Below, in pieces: positions 52,852 through 59,814 of a stretch of DNA of 64,000 nt. How positions within the stretch are numbered: the stretch's first letter is position 1; each line of letters begins with the position of its first letter. The notes under the pieces were generated by a model. That model had not been told where the DNA came from. It saw only the letters and a list, made by a program, of their open reading frames with translations, and did not search any database. The position numbers and the translations under genes were made by a program. Source of the DNA: JBMYZL01 sp049610385 (GTDB taxonomy: Bacteria; Bacteroidota; Bacteroidia; Flavobacteriales_D; Sanyastnellaceae); assembly GCA_049610385.1 (NCBI GenBank), contig JBMYZL010000005.1, positions 81,971 through 145,970 on the forward strand, written 5' to 3'.

Positions 52852-54680
52852 CAGTTTCTTTCAAAGGACTGCACACAATTCCCGCACAGTTCGATGCGGT
52901 TGTTGTTGCGATCAACATCGGCCATAAAACGCTTTGAATCTATTTCCACACTGGTGACTTTTCGTCCCATAGCGGGGATGTTCAAGGTGTAATTGGGATC
53001 TACCCATGCCCAATCTTCTGCCAAATTTTCTTCCGAGGACAGTGGGCGATTTCCGCGCATCATCACCAAAGGAATGTGATAATGTTCAAGATCGCCATTA
53101 TCGAAAACAATTTCGACATCAATGGGCATTGGCATGCCACCGATGCGAACCATATTCAGTGCAATGGAATCCCCTTGATTGAGCAAGGATTGAATGCCAT
53201 AATCGATGGTGTGGGTGGTGTTTACGAAATATTGGAAGTACCAATCCAATTCCAATCCTGATGTCTCCTCCATGACCCGCTTGAAATCATTGATGCCTGG
53301 ATGCTTGAATGACCATTGTTGAAAATAATTCCGAAGTCCTTCATCTCGCGCTTCAGTCCCGATGACGCCAGCAAGTTGGGCCATCAGAACCTCGCCTTTG
53401 GAATAAGCTCCGATGCCGTATGCTCGATTCGTCGTATAGTGGTCGGCGTGTGTAATGAGAGGCTCTTCGTTCCCACTTAGGGCTTGATTGATGTAACCGC
53501 CATAGCTATATCGGTGTGGCCCCCCCATACCGTCTGCAAACAAGTGATCCATGCACAATGATGTGGCATAAGAAGTAAACCCTTCATCCAAAAATTCATA
53601 CAGACTTTCATTTGTGGCAATCAAGGCTTGAAACCACGAATGCGCCATTTCATGAACGGTCACACCCACCAGACTTCTCAAACTTCTGTTGCCAGTAATC
53701 AAAGTGGCCATTGGGTATTCCATGCCACCATCTCCGCCCTGTATCACGCTGTACTGGGGATAGGGATAGGCCCCGATGAGGTCTTCAAGAAATTGAAGAG
53801 CACGTGCGGTGTACTTCGGCAGCTGAACCCACGCAGCATCATATGCCGTATCAGGTTGGTGGTAAAAATTCAGTACTGTTCCATCCACAACAGTGTCTTG
53901 ATGCAGATAGTCAGGGTCTGCAGCCCATGCAAAATCAATGACATCATTGGCTTTGAAATGATAGTGAAACCGACCGTTTTCAGTGGCGACCGCTTCCTGC
54001 ATACCTGTTCCCCCAACGACGTACCCTTCCGGTACATCAATGTCAACTTCATATTGGGACCAAATGCCGTGAAATTCACGTCCGATGTAGGGATCTGTAT
54101 GCCATCCATCGTGGTCGTATTCGCAAAGTTTAGGATACCACTGGGTCATGGAGTATTCGATGCCCTCTTTGTTCATCCAGCCTGAACGGCGAATTTGTCT
54201 GGGCACCTGAGCCTTCCAGGTCATGGTGAAAGTTGCCTTTTTTCCGGCTCGAACCACGTTTGGCAATTGAACATCCAGAATGGTACCGTCGTGGACAAAA
54301 TCGGCGGGTTTTCCGTTGACGGTCAAAGTCTGAATTTCCAACCATCCCCATTCTGATTCTGGCAATGTTGCGATTCGATCTCCAACCCGGGGGTCAGGAT
54401 CGGAAATGGTACGGGACCGGACATCCATCATGCTGCCAGGTTGAAACGCATTGAAGAACAGGTGGAAGTATGCACGGGTGTGATCGTCCGGGCTGTTGTT
54501 TATCCATTTCAATGTCATTTCGCCTGTGTATTGATGCAAGGCGGTGTCCAATTGAATTTGCATTTCATATTCAGCAGCCATTTGCCAGCCCGGGTATTGA
54601 GCATGAACAGAGGCGCACATCCAAACGGAAGTGAGGAGGACAGCCATGGTTGCTGTCAAACCGTGGTTCATCTTTCGCAT
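52851..54680 (-). CDS. M1 family metallopeptidase, secreted
   Basis: 609 residues with a signal peptide (~1-27, ending SVHAQ). The zinc site HEMAHSW is followed by Glu in LDEGFTSY, and the motif GGDGGMEYP precedes it. The long N-terminal part is a beta domain of the aminopeptidase N type. It lacks lipidation, unlike the second M1 enzyme in this operon. The ATG at 54680 is 5 bases from a TATTTTCG element, so it is the first gene of the M1, bioY, M1 operon; an alternative ATG is at 54671. Peptide specificity is unknown. Confidence 0.91.
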   Translation of the reverse strand: MRKMNHGLTATMAVLLTSVWMCASVHAQYPGWQMAAEYEMQIQLDTALHQYTGEMTLKWINNSPDDHTRAYFHLFFNAFQPGSMMDVRSRTISDPDPRVGDRIATLPESEWGWLEIQTLTVNGKPADFVHDGTILDVQLPNVVRAGKKATFTMTWKAQVPRQIRRSGWMNKEGIEYSMTQWYPKLCEYDHDGWHTDPYIGREFHGIWSQYEVDIDVPEGYVVGGTGMQEAVATENGRFHYHFKANDVIDFAWAADPDYLHQDTVVDGTVLNFYHQPDTAYDAAWVQLPKYTARALQFLEDLIGAYPYPQYSVIQGGDGGMEYPMATLITGNRSLRSLVGVTVHEMAHSWFQALIATNESLYEFLDEGFTSYATSLCMDHLFADGMGGPHRYSYGGYINQALSGNEEPLITHADHYTTNRAYGIGAYSKGEVLMAQLAGVIGTEARDEGLRNYFQQWSFKHPGINDFKRVMEETSGLELDWYFQYFVNTTHTIDYGIQSLLNQGDSIALNMVRIGGMPMPIDVEIVFDNGDLEHYHIPLVMMRGNRPLSSEENLAEDWAWVDPNYTLNIPAMGRKVTSVEIDSKRFMADVDRNNNRIELCGNCVQSFERN

Positions 54681-54685
54681 GCTCG

Positions 54686-54693
54686 CGAAAATA
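54686..54693 (-). promoter_or_regulatory. Promoter -7-like element TATTTTCG for the M1-bioY-M1 operon
   Basis: TAnnTTCG on the minus strand, 5 bases before the ATG at 54680. The surrounding GGCGTATTTTCG is also found before gyrB. Confidence 0.5.
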
Positions 54694-54723
54694 CGCCTCA
54701 GCGGAACAAGGCGCAGGAAGAAT

Positions 54724-55398
54724 TCAACTGCTCGTCATACCATCGCGCAAGAACTGTCGCAAGGGTTCGGCAGTTCGAGCCCAAGTGGTCACAGTTTCCA
54801 TCAAGTCTGAACGCAGGAGGACCTGCGGTTTCAATGAACTCATGTAATAGAACTGTTTCAAAAACAAATCAGGATTTTTTTCTGCCAAAGGCATCAGTTC
54901 TTTGTCAATCCGTTTGTTGCGTTCACCCAAGACTCGACCATATCGCTTCACAAAGTCCGGGTTTTCCACCAATCCTCGCCATCGGTTGGTCTCATTTCCA
55001 ATCTTTTCTCGCAAGAAAAACAGATCTTCCTTATCAATCATGTAAGCACCTCCACCCACAATCAATTCCTTGTGAGAAGCTTGTAAGTACAATCCCGGAG
55101 TGGTGCCTTTGCGACCACCTGGCCCCATGGCTGCAGAGACTTGTGTTTTGTAAGGTGTTTTGTCTTTTGAAAATCGTATGTCCCGATGGATTCGGAAGAT
55201 GGCATTCTTGGGTTGCAAATTCTCAGCAAAAGCCGGGTCCCAATCGGCCATCATTTCGATGCAAGCTGAAACGAGTGCTTTCCATGGTTCTCTGACATGG
55301 GCTTCATAACGATGGCGATTCGCGTCAAACCAGTCGCGGTTGTTGTTCTGTTCAAGCGCCTCAAAAAAACGCAGGAATTCTTCGTCAAACCATTTCAT
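54724..55398 (-). CDS. DUF2461 domain protein
   Basis: 224 residues matching DUF2461 (TIGR02453) over nearly the full length. Characteristic motifs are the N-terminal FLRFFEALEQNNNRDWFDANR, IFRIHRDIRFSKDKTPYKT in the middle, and a LYLQ core. The function of the family is unknown. An exact TAGGTTTG element lies 4 bases before the ATG, so it has its own promoter although it follows the GT-C glycosyltransferase gene by 37 bases on the same strand. Confidence 0.9.
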   Translation of the reverse strand: MKWFDEEFLRFFEALEQNNNRDWFDANRHRYEAHVREPWKALVSACIEMMADWDPAFAENLQPKNAIFRIHRDIRFSKDKTPYKTQVSAAMGPGGRKGTTPGLYLQASHKELIVGGGAYMIDKEDLFFLREKIGNETNRWRGLVENPDFVKRYGRVLGERNKRIDKELMPLAEKNPDLFLKQFYYMSSLKPQVLLRSDLMETVTTWARTAEPLRQFLRDGMTSS

Positions 55399-55402
55399 TC
55401 AA

Positions 55403-55410
55403 CAAACCTA
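55403..55410 (-). promoter_or_regulatory. Promoter -7 element TAGGTTTG for the DUF2461 gene
   Basis: Exact TAnnTTTG on the minus strand, 4 bases before the ATG at 55398. Confidence 0.55.
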
Positions 55411-55435
55411 TTCATACAGGGATGAATGAGCCACT

Positions 55436-57013
55436 TCATTCGATGAGTGCAGGTGGCTTTTTTGTGTTTGCGCAGGCCACATCGTCTTCTACGCGGTAAA
55501 TCATAACGCGTTCTACGGAGTTCAATGGATTGAGCCAATGGATGAAGCGATCGAGTCGGCTGGGGGCAATCTGACGGACGTAAGTCAAACCTGGCCATGC
55601 CGCTTTGTAGGATTTTACGGTCTCTCCCAAATGTTCATCACCGTAGAAGAGCAAGTAATTCGGGAAGGTGCGGTGATTTTTCATTCGACAGACCAAGTTC
55701 AGCCGTTCGGCAGGGTCGTCATCCGCTTCCGCCACATAGTAACGGTCCCAAGATCCGCTGTAAAATGCAGGGACTTGTGGGGAACTGTCGACATAAACGG
55801 CCATGAAATTGTCCAGATCTCCGGCTTCCCATAGGGCATACATGGCATTGACGCGGGAGGATTTGGCCTGTCCAAAGGTCAAGATTCCCAATGCCATACT
55901 GTTGAGGGTTAACGCAAAAAGGAACAAACCGTTGCGGAAGCGCCTGTGGCGGCCCCAAAAGACAGATGCCTGCTCAAATCGCACCCAACCCGCTGTGCCC
56001 AAGGCCAAAATCAACGGCAAGGCTGGCAAAATAAAACGTTCTTGCTTGTTGGGATACAATTCATGGAAAAGCAAAAAGACGAGCACAGCACCTACCCATT
56101 CTGGCCATCGCTTGATTTCCCTGAACATGCCCCATATCAATGCGAGTGAAAGGGGGGGGACCATCAGTCCGATCAGTGTCAGGAGGAATTGCCCAGGTGG
56201 GCCCTGGGGGTAATTCAAGGCGTGTGTGGTGTTGTATCCGAAATACGCCATCAATTGGACAAAAGGTCGGCCCCAGATGAACACATCTTGGATTTGGCTT
56301 AAGGAAAAAAAGGCCAAACTGAATGCGCCCGTCATCAGCACCTCTCGGAAAGCGGATGCGGAACATCGGGCTTTCCAGAGCGAGCCAGCTGCCCAGCCCA
56401 AGGCCAACAATCCACATTGAAACCGAAAGCCCGTGGCCAACCCAAATCCCAGACCGACCCACAGAGCGTTGCGCCAGCCGGAACGGCCATACAAAGCACG
56501 TTCAACGGCCAGCAAGAGAGGGGGAATGCAAGCCATTTCGACCAATTGGTGAACAGATAAAACTGGAATCACCGCAAATGCGGCCATTCCCCATCCCGCA
56601 GCCCAAGATGCTCGACGATCCCCCAATTTTTCAGCAATTCGGTAAACCAGCCAAACAGCCAAAAGACTATACAAAGCATGAAAAAGTCTCAGGACAAGGG
56701 CAATGGTTTTTGGGTTGGAAATTCCCAAGGTTTTCAGCCCATAGATCAGGACAAATTGGGTGCCGACATAGGCGAAATTGGCGGGATGCGGACCCACTGG
56801 AAGTCCTTCTTCTTCCTGAGACCAGGGGAACCAGTTGTTGTAGTCTTCTCCGTCCACCCAACTGGCGGCCGCCTCCAGCACCAAGAAATGATCATCGTGC
56901 ATCAGGTAGCCTTCGGAGAACCAAGCTGCAGCCAATCGCAGTGCGAGAGCCACCACGAGTATGGGGGCCAGAGGTCGAACCCAGAAATCAGATTGCCACC
57001 ACTTTTTTCCCAT
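55436..57013 (-). CDS. GT-C fold glycosyltransferase (family 22, ALG9/PIG-B-like)
   Basis: 525-residue multi-helix membrane protein. A first-loop acidic motif (YLMHDDHF) at ~37-44, typical of GT-C catalytic Asp, is followed by about ten membrane helices. The family 22 signature HELYPNKQERFILPALPL lies at ~315-332. Related eukaryotic enzymes transfer mannose from dolichol-phosphate-mannose. Bacterial members probably use polyprenyl-linked sugars on the periplasmic side. The membrane glycosyltransferase at 37975 could supply such a donor, but nothing links them directly. It lies 9 bases after ribH in one operon. Confidence 0.83.
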   Translation of the reverse strand: MGKKWWQSDFWVRPLAPILVVALALRLAAAWFSEGYLMHDDHFLVLEAAASWVDGEDYNNWFPWSQEEEGLPVGPHPANFAYVGTQFVLIYGLKTLGISNPKTIALVLRLFHALYSLLAVWLVYRIAEKLGDRRASWAAGWGMAAFAVIPVLSVHQLVEMACIPPLLLAVERALYGRSGWRNALWVGLGFGLATGFRFQCGLLALGWAAGSLWKARCSASAFREVLMTGAFSLAFFSLSQIQDVFIWGRPFVQLMAYFGYNTTHALNYPQGPPGQFLLTLIGLMVPPLSLALIWGMFREIKRWPEWVGAVLVFLLFHELYPNKQERFILPALPLILALGTAGWVRFEQASVFWGRHRRFRNGLFLFALTLNSMALGILTFGQAKSSRVNAMYALWEAGDLDNFMAVYVDSSPQVPAFYSGSWDRYYVAEADDDPAERLNLVCRMKNHRTFPNYLLFYGDEHLGETVKSYKAAWPGLTYVRQIAPSRLDRFIHWLNPLNSVERVMIYRVEDDVACANTKKPPALIE

Positions 57014-57022
57014 GATTGCCCT

Positions 57023-57565
57023 TCAATCCAGCATGCCTACACCCCAGTCTGCAAGTGAATGACCGCCAGGCTGGTTTTGGATGGATTCGCGAAGCTTCAT
57101 CATTTGCAAACAAGCTGCTGCAGCCTCGACCCCTTTGTTTCCGAGTGCTCCACCGGAGCGTGCACGGGATTGGTCGATGTTGTCGTCGGTGAGCACACAG
57201 AAAACGGCCGGCTTGCTTGTTTGCAAACCGATATGTTGAACGCCGTGAGCGGTCGCGCTGCTGACATATTCGAAATGCGCGGTTTCTCCGCGAATGACGC
57301 AAGCAATGCAAACCACACCATCGCATTTGTCAGATTTCAGCAACCACTGAGCTGCCAATGGAGTCTCGAAGGCTCCAGGTACAGTGTGGACCAGAATCTG
57401 ATTCGCATGAATACCAGCTGCCTGAAAGACTTCGATTGCGCCATCTCGGAGCGCGTGGGTGATTTCAGAATTCCATTCTGAAAACACAATGCCCACTCGA
57501 AAGTGGGCACTGTCCTTGAGCAATTCAGGGTCGAAAGCACTCAAATCATTTCCTGATGTAGCCAT
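57023..57565 (-). CDS. ribH: 6,7-dimethyl-8-ribityllumazine synthase
   Basis: Condenses the diaminouracil and butanone-phosphate precursors to the lumazine before riboflavin. It has 180 residues, a little longer at the N terminus than usual. The substrate stretch VPGAFE is at 62-67, the catalytic-His region RGETAHFEYV with His97, and Trp31 in the conserved SEWN. The late LTDDNIDQSRARSG replaces the common LTTDTLEQA form, as in other Bacteroidota. It sits between a TPR membrane-protein gene (2 bases) and a glycosyltransferase gene (9 bases). No riboswitch is visible. Confidence 0.95.
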   Translation of the reverse strand: MATSGNDLSAFDPELLKDSAHFRVGIVFSEWNSEITHALRDGAIEVFQAAGIHANQILVHTVPGAFETPLAAQWLLKSDKCDGVVCIACVIRGETAHFEYVSSATAHGVQHIGLQTSKPAVFCVLTDDNIDQSRARSGGALGNKGVEAAAACLQMMKLRESIQNQPGGHSLADWGVGMLD

Positions 57566-57567
57566 GA

Positions 57568-58260
57568 TCAGCTGTTCGCCAAGCTGGCTTTCATGCCGAC
57601 AGCACTGTTGAACTGCTGGCTGTCAGGATAATCTGTAACAATTTGACTGAAATCAGACTTGGCGCCTGCCAAATCTCCCGTTTCCATCTTGGCAATACCC
57701 GATTTGTAGAGGAACATGGGTGTCAAGACATTTTCCGCCAAACTGGAGGCCCCACGCGCTGCCGCGGACTCAAAGTGCTCGATGGCTTCATTGTAACGAC
57801 CCAATTCAATCAAACAATCGCCAACGTTGCCTTCGCTCAAGGCACCGATGACATCGTCAGCAACGCCGGCTGATTTGAAGGCTTCTATGGCTTCTTCGAA
57901 GCGGCCGCCATCGCGATAAATGATGCCCAACTCATAAGAGGCACGCGATGCGGCATCCGTTCCACTGTGGTTGTTCAGGATTTCTTCCAGACCGGCGTCA
58001 TATCCATCGCCAAACTCTGCGAGGTCGAGAGAATCCATCTCAAAATAGTTCTCGGCACGCCAAATTTCTGCTTCCGCTTGGGTCTCAGCCGGACCTGCCA
58101 CAAAACTTTGGTAACCCAAGGCTGCCAAAATCAGCACAGCCAATCCCCCCAATCCATAAGTCAGTGACTGTCGGTTGTCATTGACAAACTGTTCCATCTT
58201 TGTGTATTCCTCACCGAGATCGGCGAACAATGGTTCGTCGTTTTGATTCTTTTTTGCCAT
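57568..58260 (-). CDS. TPR membrane protein (YfgM-like)
   Basis: 230 residues: a cytoplasmic ~33-residue start, one membrane helix (~34-54), and a periplasmic part with three to four TPR-like repeats (~90-220). The layout resembles YfgM, a SecYEG-associated ancillary chaperone, and Bacteroidota homologues are usually annotated only as TPR proteins. The frame is open upstream to 58314, but 58260 gives a sensible N terminus. A TATTTTTG element lies 30 bases upstream (58291-58298). It is the first gene of an operon with ribH and the GT-C gene, and divergent from recF. Confidence 0.82.
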   Translation of the reverse strand: MAKKNQNDEPLFADLGEEYTKMEQFVNDNRQSLTYGLGGLAVLILAALGYQSFVAGPAETQAEAEIWRAENYFEMDSLDLAEFGDGYDAGLEEILNNHSGTDAASRASYELGIIYRDGGRFEEAIEAFKSAGVADDVIGALSEGNVGDCLIELGRYNEAIEHFESAAARGASSLAENVLTPMFLYKSGIAKMETGDLAGAKSDFSQIVTDYPDSQQFNSAVGMKASLANS

Positions 58261-58290
58261 CGAATAGAATTTGTTCTGTTCAGGTGGGCG

Positions 58291-58298
58291 CAAAAATA
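58291..58298 (-). promoter_or_regulatory. Promoter -7 element TATTTTTG for the TPR-ribH-GT operon
   Basis: Exact TAnnTTTG on the minus strand, 30 bases before the ATG at 58260, in the 52-base divergent gap with recF. On the plus strand a GAAATTCG lies 4 bases before the recF ATG, one mismatch from the common element. Confidence 0.4.
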
Positions 58299-58312
58299 AG
58301 GAAATTCGCATC

Positions 58313-59446
58313 ATGCGCTTGCAACAACTTCATTTGCTTCATTTTCGCAATCACAAGTCCTTGGATTTGGCATTTGGTCAACAAATCAACTGCCTTCTTG
58401 GTCCCAATGGCAGCGGAAAAACCAATGTTCTGGATGCCATTTTTTACCTCTGCCACACCAAATCTTATCTCCATGCAAATGATGCATTGAACATCGAACA
58501 TGGTGAGGAGGAGATGTTTTTGCGCGGGCAGTTTGAGCGTCATGATGCCCGTGAAGTCGTGAGTTGTGGCGTGCGCAAGGGGGTGAAAAAGGTGTTCCGT
58601 TTGGAGGACAAGCCATATGAACGAATTGCAGATCATGTTGGTCGGTTTCCTGCCGTCATGATTGCACCTGACGATGCGGCTTTGATCCACGATGGGTCTG
58701 AAAGGCGCAGAAAATGGATGGATGCAGTGATTTCCAGTTTTGACAGGCGTTATTTGGACAATTTGATGGATTACAACCGTTGTCTGTCGCAGCGAAATGC
58801 GCTTCTGCGATATTTCGCGGAGAATCGAACATGGGAGGAATCCTTGCTCGATCCGTGGGATGACCGGATGGCGACTTTGGGCGCTGACATCCGGTCGAAA
58901 CGGGCCGCCTTTTTGGACGATTTTACCCCGCGTTTTGCTGCGATTCATGCCGATTTGGCGAATGGATTGGATGAAGTGGGGGTCGCTGATAGGACGCAAT
59001 TGGAAGCCGATGGACGCTTCATTTTGGACCAATTCCGCTCCACCAGAGATGAGGACAGGCGCCTGCGTCGCACCACACGAGGCGTTCATAAGGATGATGT
59101 TGACTTTCTGTTGCAGGGGCGACTGCTTCGAAAATTTGGTTCTCAAGGGCAGCAAAAGACATTTCTCATCGCCCTCCGACTGGCTCAACTGGATTACCTT
59201 GAAAGTGCGACTGGCGTCAAACCCATCTTGTTGTTGGATGATATTTTTGACAAAATTGATGATGAACGAGCGCAGTCACTGATGAAGCGGTTGAGTGAGG
59301 AGGACATGGGACAAGTATTTTTGACGGATACCAGTTCAACACGGATGCCGGATTGGCTTGAACCCACAGGAGCAGATGTACAAGTGTTCATTTGCCGAAA
59401 CGGTCAAGTGGAGAAGCAAATCCCCACAGAAAAAACGAGAAGATGA
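58313..59446 (+). CDS. recF: DNA replication and repair protein RecF
   Basis: SMC-like ATPase that helps RecA load at gapped DNA. It has 377 residues from the ATG at 58313. Walker A GPNGSGKTN is at 30-38, the signature region KFGSQGQQKTFLIALRLAQ, and Walker B ILLLDDIFDKID with the following D-loop. The frame is open to 58271 but the start MRLQQLHLLHFRN is the family start. It overlaps the DUF721 gene by 4 bases (ATGA), and gyrB is far away, unlike the dnaA-dnaN-recF-gyrB order of many bacteria. Confidence 0.95.
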   Translation: MRLQQLHLLHFRNHKSLDLAFGQQINCLLGPNGSGKTNVLDAIFYLCHTKSYLHANDALNIEHGEEEMFLRGQFERHDAREVVSCGVRKGVKKVFRLEDKPYERIADHVGRFPAVMIAPDDAALIHDGSERRRKWMDAVISSFDRRYLDNLMDYNRCLSQRNALLRYFAENRTWEESLLDPWDDRMATLGADIRSKRAAFLDDFTPRFAAIHADLANGLDEVGVADRTQLEADGRFILDQFRSTRDEDRRLRRTTRGVHKDDVDFLLQGRLLRKFGSQGQQKTFLIALRLAQLDYLESATGVKPILLLDDIFDKIDDERAQSLMKRLSEEDMGQVFLTDTSSTRMPDWLEPTGADVQVFICRNGQVEKQIPTEKTRR

Positions 59447-59775
59447 ATCGGAAAACACATCGAACGGCGCCTCGTCGCAATGACGGAACATCGGATGCCA
59501 TGCCCTTGAAGGCAGCCTTGGGCACCTTTGTGCGCTTGCACAACATGCAGTCAAAGTTTGATGAAGTGGAAGTTGTGAATGCATGGCAGGCGTGCTTTGG
59601 CAATTTGATTCACGAGAAGACCCGAAAAATTGGGCTTCGAGCTGGAGGGGTGCTCTGGTTGACATTGGACAGTGGGCCGCTGAAAGAGGAGTTGGTCATG
59701 TCTCAAACCGAGGTCATCAAGCGCTTGAATGAGCATTTGGGGCGCGAGGTGGTGCAATCCTTGGTCATTCAATGA
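59443..59775 (+). CDS. dciA: DUF721 / DciA-family protein
   Basis: 110 residues. The DUF721 fold is in the second half: VEVVNAWQACFG, a basic stretch, then LWLTLDSGPLKEELVMSQTEVIKRLNEHLG. The N-terminal ~25 residues are basic and probably disordered. DUF721 includes DciA, the ancestral loader/operator of the replicative helicase DnaB in bacteria without DnaC. The gene is coupled to recF by a 4-base overlap, a genome context that supports a replication role. The symbol is by family and context, not proof. Confidence 0.82.
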   Translation: MNRKTHRTAPRRNDGTSDAMPLKAALGTFVRLHNMQSKFDEVEVVNAWQACFGNLIHEKTRKIGLRAGGVLWLTLDSGPLKEELVMSQTEVIKRLNEHLGREVVQSLVIQ

Positions 59776-59814
59776 GCGGCGCCCCTTTGGTTGTTGTAAA
59801 TTGCGGCGACCGGC

